From Aphanothece sacrum FPU1 (GTDB taxonomy: Bacteria > Cyanobacteriota > Cyanobacteriia > Cyanobacteriales > Microcystaceae), in the NCBI RefSeq assembly GCF_003864295.1, contig NZ_BDQK01000008.1, positions 51,962-115,961 of the forward strand: DNA of 64,000 bases, given 5' to 3'. The position numbers and the translations under genes are program-made. Below the pieces are notes generated by a model, which saw only the letters and a program-made list of their open reading frames with translations, made no database searches and was not told the DNA's origin. This document shows, in pieces, positions 17,910 to 27,256 of the stretch; positions within the stretch are counted from its first letter, which is position 1; every line of letters starts with the position of its first letter.

Positions 17910-18272
17910 ATGATTGAACTACATCCTGAATTTTTAAGCAAAAATGGCAAAAAAGAATTTGCTGTTTTAACTTATGAGGAATTTCTGAAAATTCAAGAAA
18001 TATTAGAAAATTTAGAGGACTTAGAAGATTTGAGAAAAGCTAAAGAAGAAGAAAAAGACGTTCCAACTTATTCTTTAGATGAAGTTAAAAAGATGCAACA
18101 AAAAGCCTCATCTGATTGGCAAATAGCTATTAATAAGATTAGCAAACAAGATAAGACAAAACAACAAGAAAAAATGAAGCAAATATTTGAGTCATGGGAT
18201 AAATGGGACGATGAACAAGAACAAAAAGAAACCTTATCAATTATTCAATCTTTAGAAACAGTTTCTATCTAA
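17910..18272 (+). CDS. Chimeric antitoxin: shared N-module with a different C-terminal tail, cassette B
   Basis: 120 residues. The first about 63 residues (MIELHPEFLSKNGKKEFAVL ... SLDEVKKM) match the cassette A antitoxin closely. After VKKM the proteins share nothing. The tail here (KQIFESWDKWDDEQEQKETL) resembles antitoxin tails that accompany PIN toxins of another subgroup. It is followed 5 nt later by that toxin. One N-terminal regulator module therefore carries two different toxin-binding tails in neighbouring cassettes. Confidence 0.75.
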   Translation: MIELHPEFLSKNGKKEFAVLTYEEFLKIQEILENLEDLEDLRKAKEEEKDVPTYSLDEVKKMQQKASSDWQIAINKISKQDKTKQQEKMKQIFESWDKWDDEQEQKETLSIIQSLETVSI

Positions 18273-18277
18273 AAATT

Positions 18278-18727
18278 ATGATAAAAGTCATTATTCTTGA
18301 TTCTACACCAGTGGGATTAATTACTAATCCTAAAGCGAGTATATTGGCAAAAGATTGTCAAAAATGGTTTAATACGCTATTTGAGAGAGGATATGAGGTA
18401 ATATTGTCAGAAATTGTTGATTATGAAATTAGACGAGAACTATTAAGAGCTAATAAAATATCAGGAATTAAGAAACTTAATCAGCTTAAATCTGAACTAA
18501 TTTATCTTCCTATTACGACTGAGGTAATGTTAAAAGCAGCAGATTTATGGGCTAAAGCAAGACAAAAAGGTAAACCCACTGCTGATAATAAAGCGTTAGA
18601 TGGTGATGTTATTTTAGCTGCTCAAGCACTTTTATTAAAAGATAATAAATATGAGGTCATTATTGCAACAAGTAACACGAAGCACCTTTCTATATTTGTT
18701 GACGCTAGAGAATGGCAAGATATATAA
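18278..18727 (+). CDS. PIN-domain nuclease toxin, cassette B
   Basis: 149 residues. The N-terminal VIILDSTPVGLIT holds the first PIN aspartate (Asp8). SEIVDYEIRREL gives the conserved acidic residues (Glu45/Asp48/Glu50 region), and ALDGDVILAAQAL the third acidic site. It belongs to a different, longer PIN subgroup from the toxin in cassette A. It forms a bicistron with the preceding antitoxin and ends the cassette, convergent with the methyltransferase gene. Confidence 0.85.
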   Translation: MIKVIILDSTPVGLITNPKASILAKDCQKWFNTLFERGYEVILSEIVDYEIRRELLRANKISGIKKLNQLKSELIYLPITTEVMLKAADLWAKARQKGKPTADNKALDGDVILAAQALLLKDNKYEVIIATSNTKHLSIFVDAREWQDI

Positions 18728-18763
18728 TTTGGATTCATTTATAAGTGATTTAGAAACTTTATC

Positions 18764-19891
18764 TTAATATAATTCATATTTTAATAAAGTACAAGCAATT
18801 GAACCATTATAAACAGGAAGACGACGAGAAGTTCTCAAACCAATTTGCTTAGATAATTCTTTATTTCCCGTTAAAACATAAGCTGTCCAACCTTTAAATT
18901 TTTGTTTAAAAACATCCCCTAATAACTTATATAATTCTCCTAATTCTTGAGAATTACCAAGACGTTTACCATAGGGAGGATTACAAACTATAATTCCTTG
19001 ATCGGTGGGAGGTTCAACATCTTCTAATTCTATTTGACTAAATTCAATTTGATGATTAACATAACAATTTCTCGCATTTGTTTTAGCTTGTTTGATAATA
19101 TCAAAATCTTGATCACTGCCAAAAATCGGGGCTTTTAGATTAGTTAATTGTTGCTGTTCTGCCTCTTGAATTATTTTCTCATACAAAGTTTGATCAAAGT
19201 CTTGCCAATTCTCAAAACTAAATTGTTTATGATATAAACCAGGGGCAATATTTAACCCCTGTAATGCTGCTTCTATGGGTAAAATTCCTGAGCCACACAT
19301 AGGGTCTAAAAAGGGAATATTCGGTTCCCAATTAGCCATTTTTAATAAAGCTGCGGCTAAGGTTTCTTTTAGAGGAGCTAACCCCATAGCCGGACGATAG
19401 CCTCTTTTATGTAGACTCTCTCCCGTACTATCTAAACTAATTATACAATGATTGTCTTTAATATGAGCATTGATTAAAATATTAGGATTCTTGACATCAA
19501 TATCAGACCTTTCTTGAAATACTTGATACTGATAATCTACAATTGCTTGTTTAATTTGTAATGCGGTAAAATGAGTATGATTCAAATTTTGATTGTTGCC
19601 TGTACAATTAACGGCAAAAGTTTGATCAGGCTGTAAATAATTAGACCAATCTATTTGTTGAACATTGTCATATAATTGAGTGGAATCATCACTATCAACC
19701 GTTTCAATGGGAACTAAAACTCTAAAAATGATTCTTGACCATAAATTAACCCGATAGAGTAATTCTTTATCTCCTTGAAAATGAACCCCAGTAAAATCAG
19801 GAATCACCTCTTTTGCGCCTAAATCTTCTAATTCTTTAGCTGCAATTTCTTCTAAACCTCTGGCCACAGTCGCAAAATAAGTATTAGTCAT
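18764..19891 (-). CDS. THUMP-domain class I SAM-dependent RNA methyltransferase (RlmL-N/UPF0020 family)
   Basis: 375 residues. The N-terminal THUMP region (about 1-160, FATVARGLEEIAAKELEDLG) binds RNA. The C-terminal UPF0020 domain carries the SAM motif DPMCGSGILPIEAAL and the catalytic NPPYGKRLG (NPPY type for base N-methylation). By homology it methylates 23S rRNA guanine (RlmL/YpsC-like); the exact site is inferred. It overlaps the downstream end of the 2'-5' ligase gene by 4 nt, so the pair is one operon. Confidence 0.88.
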   Translation of the reverse strand: MTNTYFATVARGLEEIAAKELEDLGAKEVIPDFTGVHFQGDKELLYRVNLWSRIIFRVLVPIETVDSDDSTQLYDNVQQIDWSNYLQPDQTFAVNCTGNNQNLNHTHFTALQIKQAIVDYQYQVFQERSDIDVKNPNILINAHIKDNHCIISLDSTGESLHKRGYRPAMGLAPLKETLAAALLKMANWEPNIPFLDPMCGSGILPIEAALQGLNIAPGLYHKQFSFENWQDFDQTLYEKIIQEAEQQQLTNLKAPIFGSDQDFDIIKQAKTNARNCYVNHQIEFSQIELEDVEPPTDQGIIVCNPPYGKRLGNSQELGELYKLLGDVFKQKFKGWTAYVLTGNKELSKQIGLRTSRRLPVYNGSIACTLLKYELY

Positions 19892-20442
19892 GAATTAAAT
19901 AAAAATTGTTGCTGTACTTCCCACATTTTACCATTATGAATCAATAAAGTCAGTCGCTCAACAGAAAATTCAAAATATAATTCTTTTGTCTGAAATTCTG
20001 TCCAAGCTTGATGAAAATTAGGTTTAGTTAAATCTCGGAAAGCCACCGTTAAATGAGGGGTATAGGGACGACTTTTAGATACAGGATCAATAATTTGTAA
20101 TTCTGACTCCAGATGAAACATTAAATCTTTTTGCATCAATAGTAAATCAGGCATTTTTAAAACATTCATATAAATAACACGAGGTTTAAATGCGGCAAAA
20201 CCATCTAATGTTAAGGACAGAGTATATTGAGTCTGAGAGAATTTTTGTAATTGTTCCTCTAAATTAGATAAATTACTGAATTCCCATTCAAAGGGAGGCT
20301 GTAAAGTAATATGAGGAGGAGATTTAAGAGCAGCTTTGCTCTGATAAACTTCAGCAAAATAGTGTTGAATTTTGCTGGCTATTTCTTGCACTTCTTGAGG
20401 AGGCAGTAAGGCAATAAAAAATCGTCTTTTTGAATAGTCCAT
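19888..20442 (-). CDS. 2'-5' RNA ligase / cyclic phosphodiesterase family (ThpR-like)
   Basis: 184 residues with two HxT motifs, PPHITLQPPF and TPHLTVAFRDL, which form the 2H phosphoesterase active site. RRFFIALLPP at the N-terminus is typical of ThpR. These enzymes hydrolyse or ligate 2',5' or 2',3'-cyclic phosphodiester bonds in RNA. The 4-nt overlap (ATGA type) with the RNA methyltransferase suggests a joint RNA-modification role. Confidence 0.85.
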   Translation of the reverse strand: MDYSKRRFFIALLPPQEVQEIASKIQHYFAEVYQSKAALKSPPHITLQPPFEWEFSNLSNLEEQLQKFSQTQYTLSLTLDGFAAFKPRVIYMNVLKMPDLLLMQKDLMFHLESELQIIDPVSKSRPYTPHLTVAFRDLTKPNFHQAWTEFQTKELYFEFSVERLTLLIHNGKMWEVQQQFLFNS

Positions 20443-20528
20443 AAAATTGTATCGTGAGAGTATATTAATTAATGAGTGAAAATGAGGTATAATATAGATT
20501 GAATTCTGAGTAACTCCCTTATTTAGTT

Positions 20529-20798
20529 ATGCCTTGGTTTGTTAAGATTGAACGAGGAATTGTTGATAAAACTACTTTTGATCGCTATGTTTCGGCTCAT
20601 CAAGAGTATGTCAGAAATCTCATTGCTAAAGGACATCAAGCTAAGACAGGATATTGGGGGGATTTTGGGGGAGGAATGTTACTCTTTCAGGCGGATTCTT
20701 TAGAGGATGCTAAAACAATTGTGGCACAAGATCCTTTAATTTTCAATCATTGTGTGGAATATGAGTTGCATGAATGGTGTATTGTCGTAATGGACTGA
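20529..20798 (+). CDS. YciI-like protein
   Basis: 89 residues of the YCII ferredoxin-like fold: WFVKIERGIVDKTTFDRY, HQEYVRNLIAKGHQAKTGYW, and LFQADSLEDAKTIVAQDPL. YciI-family proteins are small dimeric alpha-beta barrels, some with dehydrochlorinase-like or unknown roles. The conserved His (SAHQEYV) and Asp (AQDPL) of the putative active site are present. It is divergent from the ligase/methyltransferase operon. Substrate unknown. Confidence 0.8.
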   Translation: MPWFVKIERGIVDKTTFDRYVSAHQEYVRNLIAKGHQAKTGYWGDFGGGMLLFQADSLEDAKTIVAQDPLIFNHCVEYELHEWCIVVMD

Positions 20799-20904
20799 CA
20801 CAACTAATTTATTGTATTAGGATTTGGTTTTTTTTGGTTTCGTGCCTCAACCCAACCTACAATCTATTGAAATATGTTAAATTTGTCATTGTGGTAGAAT
20901 AAAA

Positions 20905-22671
20905 CTAGACTCTCACAGAAAACATGACAATAGACTCTTCAATTCCTTTTAATTTAAGAGATTGAATAAGTTGAATTTCTTGAGGATTTAAAAACTCTGC
21001 TACGGTTTCAGATACTAAAATGGCGTTAGCCTCAGCTACTTCTTGTAAACGAGCCGCCATATTAACAGCCGGGCCAATAGCAGTATAATCAGAACGTTGT
21101 ACCCCACCAAACATCCCCACTACCGCACTCCCTTGGTTAATACCACAACGAAATTGTACCGGAACATCCACTAAACCTTGACTTTTCCACCGTTGATTGA
21201 GAACCTCTAACTGACGGTACATTCCCCTAGCAGCCGCGATCGCTCGATGAGCTTGTTCTTTCGCCGATAAATCCTCTGGCGCACCAAATAAAGCCATCAA
21301 AGCATCTCCAATAAACTTATCTACCGTTCCCCCATAGTCAAAAACCGCCACCGTCATAGCCTCAAAATACTCATTTAATAAAGTGGCGATCGCTTGGGCC
21401 CCTAATTGAGTCGCTAAGGGAGTAAAACCCACCAAATCACTAAACAAAATGGTAACTAAACGCGGTTCGGGACGTAAATCTAAGCTTAACTCCCCTGTGG
21501 CTACCTTATTGACAATAGAAGCCGGTAAAAACCGTTTCAGGACAGATTCTGTCAAATATCGATTAAGTTGTTTAACCCGTTGTTCACTTTGACGTAATTG
21601 TTCAGCTTGTTGTTTAGTTTTATCATAAAGTCTAGCCTGTTGTACCGCGATCGCGGCTTGAGACGCTACCGCTTGAGCTAACTTAATTTCAGAAGATAAC
21701 CAATGACGAGGGCGATCAACCTGACGTAAAGAAATACTACCAATAATCTCCCCATCCACAATTAAAGGAACTATCAGTAACGCTTGAGTCTTTTGACGCA
21801 ACGGTAGATCAAATTGATTCATATCAGGATATTTATCCATATCCTCAAATATCACAGGCATCATAGTACTAAGAAGTTTTTGTAACACCCGATTTTGAGC
21901 AATAGGGACAATAGACTGAGGAAGGGGATCTACCTTAACCTCATGACGATCATACAAACCAACACACTGGACAAATTCATCAGTTTTTGTCCAAAGAGAC
22001 AAAGCACAACCATCTATGCCTAACCCTTGGCCTAATTGATAAGTGATCGCTTTAAAAATTACTTCAGGATCAAGACTAGCCCGAATAGCCGCCGTAATGG
22101 TATTAATTAAAGCTTCTCTATGGGCTAAATTTCTCACCTCCTCATAAGCTTGAGCTTGAGAAATGGCTAAGGTAATTTGTTCTATTAGTATAGTGGTTAA
22201 GAGAATCTCGTCTTCAGACCAACTATAACAAGGACGACAATGATGTAAACCCAAAACAGCGATTAATTTTTCATCTAAAATCAAAGGAACTAATAAAGAA
22301 GCTCCAATACCCATTTTTTGATAAGCTTCTACTTTTTGCTGCTGTTGAGGGCTATTTTCTTGAGCAAGTGCAATCGACACACAAGAAATAATTTCAATCT
22401 TCTGGGTTTCCCAAATTGTTTGTTCTAAAAGCTGAGTCTTAAGAGAAATCTCGGTATTATTGTCCTGGGTTAAGTTGAGAGAGGGATAAATAATAGTCTG
22501 ACGCAAGAGGGAATTTGAGCGAAAGGGACGTAAAATACACCAATCAACCTTTAATAGTTGTCCCAACTGAGTGACAATTTTTAGTATGCCTTCCCCCAAA
22601 GAAGAAGAATCAAGTGTCGATGACAAGAAATAGCTATTCACACAGATCAAGGATAATTGATAACTGAGCAT
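20905..22671 (-). CDS. GAF-GAF class III adenylate/guanylate cyclase
   Basis: 588 residues. Two GAF sensory domains (about 20-175 and 190-345) precede a short coiled coil and a class III cyclase domain (about 400-585). Metal-binding Asp residues are in FSDLVGFTPLA and in DKFIGDALMALFG. The Lys of GGTVDKF and Asp of RSDYTAIGPAVNMAARLQ are the ATP-selective pair, so cAMP is the likely product. No transmembrane segment is obvious. What the GAF domains bind is not visible, and no phytochrome-type chromophore Cys context is seen. It is divergent from the GNAT gene with 88 nt between. Confidence 0.9.
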   Translation of the reverse strand: MLSYQLSLICVNSYFLSSTLDSSSLGEGILKIVTQLGQLLKVDWCILRPFRSNSLLRQTIIYPSLNLTQDNNTEISLKTQLLEQTIWETQKIEIISCVSIALAQENSPQQQQKVEAYQKMGIGASLLVPLILDEKLIAVLGLHHCRPCYSWSEDEILLTTILIEQITLAISQAQAYEEVRNLAHREALINTITAAIRASLDPEVIFKAITYQLGQGLGIDGCALSLWTKTDEFVQCVGLYDRHEVKVDPLPQSIVPIAQNRVLQKLLSTMMPVIFEDMDKYPDMNQFDLPLRQKTQALLIVPLIVDGEIIGSISLRQVDRPRHWLSSEIKLAQAVASQAAIAVQQARLYDKTKQQAEQLRQSEQRVKQLNRYLTESVLKRFLPASIVNKVATGELSLDLRPEPRLVTILFSDLVGFTPLATQLGAQAIATLLNEYFEAMTVAVFDYGGTVDKFIGDALMALFGAPEDLSAKEQAHRAIAAARGMYRQLEVLNQRWKSQGLVDVPVQFRCGINQGSAVVGMFGGVQRSDYTAIGPAVNMAARLQEVAEANAILVSETVAEFLNPQEIQLIQSLKLKGIEESIVMFSVRV

Positions 22672-22759
22672 TCATACCCCACACCCAAACCAAGCGTAGC
22701 TTTGATAAAATAGAGCAAAGGCACAATCGAGCCAAATTTTAATTCAGTGGGGAGAGTTT

Positions 22760-23377
22760 GTGGAATTTTGTCGGTTATCATCTGTTTTCTCTTATCGCTC
22801 AACACCCAGGGATAGTCATCGAAAAACTCCCCCAGTTACTATTAGAATAGCTCAAATTCATGATATTAAAGGACTCGTTGAGGTTCTGACTCAGAGCTTT
22901 CACCCCCCTCATGGCTGGCTGTCTTGGCTACAACCTGTATTAAAATTAGGCGTATACGAAGACTTACGAACTCGTTTAAGTTCCTCTTATCCCTATTATC
23001 GCTGTTTGGTAGCCCTTGAATCTGGGGAAATAGCCAGGGAAAACCTACCATCTATCGTGGGTACAGTAGAAATTGCCCTGCGTAATGGATTGATCAATGA
23101 ATCTCTTTATATTAGCAATTTAGCCGTTAGTCATACTTATCGACGACAAGGTGTAGCCCGAAATCTTCTCTTAAAATGTGAACAAATTGCGGTAGAATGG
23201 GATCATCAATCCCTTAGTCTTCACGTCCTAGAAGATAATTATCCTGCTAAAAAGCTTTATCTTAGTCTGGGTTATCAACTCCTTAAAACTGAAATAAGTT
23301 GGCATAATTTGTTATTTAAAAGTCCCAAACGCTTATTTTTACAAAAAACCTTAAAAATTGATACCCAGTCACTTTAA
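22760..23377 (+). CDS. GNAT family N-acetyltransferase
   Basis: 205 residues from a GTG start preceded by GGGGAGAG. The acetyl-CoA loop is YRRQGVARNLLLKCE, preceded by the SLYISNLAVSHTYR strand, and the C-terminal LHVLEDNYPAKKLYLSLGY is typical of RimI-like GNATs. The first 25 residues are not conserved-looking and the functional start might be slightly further in. The following gene begins 3 nt after its stop, so they are one operon. Confidence 0.85.
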   Translation: MEFCRLSSVFSYRSTPRDSHRKTPPVTIRIAQIHDIKGLVEVLTQSFHPPHGWLSWLQPVLKLGVYEDLRTRLSSSYPYYRCLVALESGEIARENLPSIVGTVEIALRNGLINESLYISNLAVSHTYRRQGVARNLLLKCEQIAVEWDHQSLSLHVLEDNYPAKKLYLSLGYQLLKTEISWHNLLFKSPKRLFLQKTLKIDTQSL

Positions 23378-23380
23378 AAG

Positions 23381-23857
23381 ATGTCAGAAAACTTCCTAAC
23401 CACTGAAGCTAAAAGCAAACGAGAACAACAAATTGCTGATATCCTGACTTGTTTACAGAAAAAAGAACTATTGATCGTTAATCCCCGTCGTAAAAATGGT
23501 TTAATTCTTTATAAACCCTATTATGCCGAATTTGCCGGCCCTGGTGCCGCCATTGGCGCAGAATTTGACCAAGATGTCATAAATGTTCTTCCCGTAGGTA
23601 ATCTCGCTTTAGTCATGCCTAAAACCACTCAAGAACGCATTAATAGTTATTTAATTCGACGACAATGGGTCAAGTTAGCTAAACAAATTACAGATAATTC
23701 TATTGCTCAACAACGGGGACAAGTTATTCTTAATCAATTTGAACACTGGTTTGATGCTGATACTGCCAGTCAACTCCCTAACGAAGCTTTCGCCTTATTA
23801 GTAGGTGTACTCCCCCAAACCATGAAAAAAGTCCGCTATGAATGTGAACTGCTTTAA
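23381..23857 (+). CDS. Conserved cyanobacterial protein of unknown function
   Basis: 158 residues, no signal peptide or membrane segment. The middle (AEFAGPGAAIGAEFDQDVIN and VLPVGNLALVMPK) is glycine-rich and well structured; the rest is helical. I do not recognise the family. It is tightly linked (3 nt) to the upstream acetyltransferase, so the two probably act in one process. Confidence 0.6.
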   Translation: MSENFLTTEAKSKREQQIADILTCLQKKELLIVNPRRKNGLILYKPYYAEFAGPGAAIGAEFDQDVINVLPVGNLALVMPKTTQERINSYLIRRQWVKLAKQITDNSIAQQRGQVILNQFEHWFDADTASQLPNEAFALLVGVLPQTMKKVRYECELL

Positions 23858-24422
23858 CAGTTATCAGTTATCAGTTATCAGTAAAGAATGATCCTTCTAT
23901 GCTAAGTCATCTGAGTTCGAAATCTGGCAATTTTGGTGGACAATTTGTCAAAATTAGGAGTCTGGCAACCCTTATTCTATCGTGAGAAGAATTATAACTC
24001 CGAACTCCGAACTCCTAACACCCAACTCAGGTAAGTCAGCTTTTGTCAGGTAATCTTGAAAAAAATCTTCATTTTGTTTTCTAGGATGCAATCGTTTTTT
24101 GCTATTGTAGATACTCTGTCACGATAAGCATATATTCTTGGGAGAACTCCTGTGTTTCAGAAACTTTACAAAAGTTAACTCAATGATGTAGTATTGTTAA
24201 GGAACAAAATCTAGGATAACCAACTCTCAACCAATAATCTAGTTCCCTTCGTGATCAAGACCCTGTTCAAACCCTGATCATACCTGCTTAGTTAAGGATA
24301 GCAGTAAACAAACGATAAACTCTCTTTATAATCCCTTTCGTTTCTAGATAAACCTTCATTAAATACTTGATCGAACCTTAGTCTCCATCACACTTATTAA
24401 CCTAATTACTGAAATTTATCTT
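23858..24422. other. 565-bp intergenic region upstream of the sigma factor, with short repeats
   Basis: No ORF. It begins with four TTATCAG heptamers (about 23859-23886). A second tandem CCGAACT-type repeat lies at 23998-24030. The remainder is an AT-rich leader of about 390 bp before the sigma gene, long enough for complex promoter control. I see no clear consensus operator. Confidence 0.6.
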
Positions 24423-25379
24423 ATGAAGCTTGCTAAAAATTCCCCCGACCCCGTACGCGCTTACCTCAGAGAAATTGGTCGCGTCCCCTTACTCACCCAC
24501 GAAGAAGAAATCCTTTACTCTAAACGAGTCCAACGTGCGGTCACTTTAGACAGAATTAGAGAATCTTTAATCGAAGAAATGGGTCAAGAACCCACAGAAG
24601 TTCAATGGGCCAAAGCTGCTAACATGACTCAAAAGGAACTGTTGGCCACCATTGCATCAGGAGAATCCGCTAAACGCAAAATGGTAGAAGCTAACCTCCG
24701 GTTAGTCGTCTCCGTAGCGAAAAAGTATCTTAAACGCAATCTAGACCTACTAGATTTGATCCAAGAAGGAACCATCGGCATGCAGCGAGGAGTCGAAAAA
24801 TTTGATCCCACCAAAGGATATCGTTTTTCCACTTATGCTTACTGGTGGATTCGTCAAGCTATTACCCGTGCGATCGCAGAAAAAAGCCGTACTATTCGCT
24901 TACCTATCCACATAACGGAAAAACTCAATAAAATTAAAAAAGCACAAAGACAACTCGCGCAAGAAAAGGGTAGAGCCGCTACAATTGCAGAATTAGCCGA
25001 AGAATTAGAACTCACCCCCCGACAAGTGCGAGAATATTTAGAACGGGCTAGACAACCCCTATCTTTAGATTTAAGAGTAGGAGATAATCAAGATACAGAA
25101 TTAGGTGATCTCCTAGAAGATAGTGGCCCCACTCCCGAAGATTTTGCCACCCATTCTTCCCTACAGTTAGACTTAGACAAACTTATGGAAGACTTGACGA
25201 CCCAACAACGGGAGGTACTGGCCCTCAGATTTGGACTAGCTGATGGTCAACCCTTGACTTTGGCGAAAATTGGTACTATTCTTAATATTAGTCGGGAGAG
25301 AGTCAGACAAATTGAACGAGAAGCTCTCTCAAAATTACGAAAACGTAAAGCCAATATTAGAGAGTATCTCGCCTGTTAA
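24423..25379 (+). CDS. Group 2 RNA polymerase sigma-70 factor (SigB/SigD-type)
   Basis: 318 residues with all core regions. Region 1.2 is [17 protein letters not shown]. Region 2 carries the core-binding [20 protein letters not shown] and the -10 recognition [17 protein letters not shown]. Region 3 starts around 160, and region 4 has the helix-turn-helix [19 protein letters not shown]. The long acidic N-terminal region 1.1 of the primary SigA is missing, so it is a non-essential group 2 factor. Which one (SigB, SigD, SigC, SigE) cannot be fixed by eye. Confidence 0.92.
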   Translation: MKLAKNSPDPVRAYLREIGRVPLLTHEEEILYSKRVQRAVTLDRIRESLIEEMGQEPTEVQWAKAANMTQKELLATIASGESAKRKMVEANLRLVVSVAKKYLKRNLDLLDLIQEGTIGMQRGVEKFDPTKGYRFSTYAYWWIRQAITRAIAEKSRTIRLPIHITEKLNKIKKAQRQLAQEKGRAATIAELAEELELTPRQVREYLERARQPLSLDLRVGDNQDTELGDLLEDSGPTPEDFATHSSLQLDLDKLMEDLTTQQREVLALRFGLADGQPLTLAKIGTILNISRERVRQIEREALSKLRKRKANIREYLAC

Positions 25380-25537
25380 TCTCAACAAGACTTTTTTCGG
25401 TCGGAGAATGCGGAATTTACGGTTCGGTTCTACCGACCTTACTTTCTTAAAAAAACTTGTTAAACTAAAAAAGATAAGGTTGTTCATAAGTTTCAATTCT
25501 TAACTCAATCGAGACTCATATCTACAGGAGGTAAACA

Positions 25538-25879
25538 GTGAATAATGAATTAAACCGTTCTCAAGGTTTCTTTGGTAATGAGAATGAAAGCGAAACATTA
25601 TGGAAATATGTTCAATCTCTGACACCAGAAACCATTGCTCAGTTATCTAAACCTGATTCCTCTGAAGTTTTTCAGGTGATGGAACGTAATATTATTGGTT
25701 TACTTGGTAATCTTCCCTCTGAACATTTTGGCGTTAGTATTAACACCAGTCGGGATCATTTGGGTCGTTTATTAGCTTCTGCTATGATGAGTGGTTATTT
25801 CCTTCGCAATGCTGAACAACGCTTGACTTTTGAAAAATCCTTACAAGCGGTTGATAGTAAAAGTGTTGATGATGAGTAA
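25538..25879 (+). CDS. DUF760 family protein
   Basis: 113 residues from a GTG start preceded by AGGAGG at 6 nt. LWKYVQSLTPETIAQLSKPD and the HFGVSINTSRDHLGRLLASAMMSGYFLRNAEQR core are the DUF760 signature, a family shared by cyanobacteria and plant plastids. Function is not established. It follows the sigma factor on the same strand after a 158-nt gap that contains a GGTTCTACCGACC-like hairpin. Confidence 0.85.
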   Translation: MNNELNRSQGFFGNENESETLWKYVQSLTPETIAQLSKPDSSEVFQVMERNIIGLLGNLPSEHFGVSINTSRDHLGRLLASAMMSGYFLRNAEQRLTFEKSLQAVDSKSVDDE

Positions 25880-25938
25880 ATACGCTTAGAGGTTACTATT
25901 TTTGATAATTTGATAGTTACTTTTGAACAATTAACCAT

Positions 25939-26071
25939 GGGTAATTGACAATTGATAATTAATTGGTTTATGGTTCGGCATCCCTCACCAACCATCCTGT
26001 CTTTTACAAGGGAAAGAAAAAAGAGAACGGTTCATTTCTGCTAATAATTTATCAATTATCAATTATCAATT
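25939..26071. repeat. AT-rich heptamer repeats (TATCAAT/ATTGATA type) between DUF760 and mutT
   Basis: ATTGACAATTGATAATTAATTG at about 25945 (approximate) and three ATTATCA-type units at 26046-26071 are arranged as an inverted pair around the intergenic spacer. Related in period to the other heptamers in the window. Confidence 0.5.
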
Positions 26072-26079
26072 AGTTTCCT

Positions 26080-26499
26080 ATGACTGAAATTTCTAATCAA
26101 ATTCCTCATAAAAAGATTGGAGTTGCCGTTATTTATAATGAGACGGGAAAAATCTTAATTGATAAACGATTAGAAAAAGGATTATTAGGAGGTTTGTGGG
26201 AATTCCCTGGGGGAAAAATTGAAGCCAATGAGACGGTAGAATCTTGTATTAAACGAGAAATTATCGAAGAAATTGGTATTGAGATTGAAGTCGAGGAACA
26301 TTTAATTAGTATTGAGCATACTTATAGTCATTTTAAAGTAACGTTAATTGTTCATTATTGTCGTTATTTAGGGGGAGAACCTCAACCAATAGAATGTCAA
26401 GAAATTCGTTGGGTAACATTAGATGAAATAGAGACTTTTCCTTTTCCTAAAGCGAATACACAAATTATTGAAGTGTTGAAAAAAAATAAACGAGTTTAA
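26080..26499 (+). CDS. mutT: 8-oxo-dGTP diphosphatase (Nudix, MutT)
   Basis: 139 residues. The Nudix box spans residues 44-66 (GGKIEANE ... REIIEEIG) with the expected Gly, Glu, Arg-Glu and Glu-Glu positions. KKIGVAVIYN and LWEFPGGK are typical of MutT, which hydrolyses 8-oxo-dGTP to keep oxidised guanine out of DNA. No MutY-like fusion. Start ATG lies just after the heptamer repeat; no strong ribosome-binding site. Confidence 0.9.
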   Translation: MTEISNQIPHKKIGVAVIYNETGKILIDKRLEKGLLGGLWEFPGGKIEANETVESCIKREIIEEIGIEIEVEEHLISIEHTYSHFKVTLIVHYCRYLGGEPQPIECQEIRWVTLDEIETFPFPKANTQIIEVLKKNKRV

Positions 26500-26657
26500 C
26501 AGGAGATTAGAGCAATAAATATCTCTTAAACAAGCATTAGATGATGAGTGGTTTCCTAAATAATGGATATAAGGGAGAGGGGTTACAACCTAGTTACATT
26601 TCTTCACATAGTATTGTTTATTTATGTCCGACTACTTAATTTATAATTTATAATTTA

Positions 26658-27206
26658 ATGTCAATCCTTAATAATAAATTGAAATCGGCAACAACCGCCA
26701 GTCAAAATGATCATCCCAGTGGCGACAAACGCTTCAAAGTTCTAGATGTAACCATGAAGCGTGACCAATATCGTCAAGATTCCCTAATTGAAATTTTACA
26801 CAAAGCACAAGAACTGTTTGGTTATTTAGAAGATGATGTCTTAGTTTATGTTGCGAGGGCATTAAAACTGCCTCTCAGTCGGGTTTATGGAGTCGCTACC
26901 TTTTATCATCTGTTCTCGCTGAAACCGGCCGGAAATCATACTTGTGTAGTTTGTTTAGGTACTGCTTGTTACGTTAAAGGGGGAGAAACCATTCTCAAAG
27001 CTTTAGAAGCCAAATTAAGCATTCATCCCGGAGAAACCAGCGAAGATGGGGAAATTTCCCTAATGTCGGCCCGTTGTATTGGGGCCTGTGGTATTGCACC
27101 GGCCGTCGTTTTTGATGGAACTGTTGCGGGAAAACAGGGGACAGATACCGTCTTAGAAAAAGTGAACACTTGGCAAAAAGAAGGTAAGCAATGGACAATT
27201 AGATAA
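26658..27206 (+). CDS. hoxE: Bidirectional hydrogenase diaphorase subunit HoxE
   Basis: 182 residues, NuoE/24-kDa-like thioredoxin-fold protein with a [2Fe-2S] cluster. Ligands Cys99/Cys104 and Cys140/Cys144 keep the family spacing (C-x4-C and C-x3-C). The short N-terminal extension and GVATFYHLFSLKPAG are typical of cyanobacterial HoxE. It delivers electrons between the HoxFU diaphorase and NAD(P)H, ferredoxin or the membrane. It is followed 50 nt later by hoxF. Confidence 0.93.
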   Translation: MSILNNKLKSATTASQNDHPSGDKRFKVLDVTMKRDQYRQDSLIEILHKAQELFGYLEDDVLVYVARALKLPLSRVYGVATFYHLFSLKPAGNHTCVVCLGTACYVKGGETILKALEAKLSIHPGETSEDGEISLMSARCIGACGIAPAVVFDGTVAGKQGTDTVLEKVNTWQKEGKQWTIR

Positions 27207-27256
27207 GTAGAGGTTTATCAATTTATTCTCAATTAATTGGTAAAAGGAGTATTACA

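Noticed and set aside
25270..25503. Frame overlapping the sigma factor end
   Set aside because: Out-of-frame over conserved region 4 of the sigma factor; its tail reads through a hairpin.
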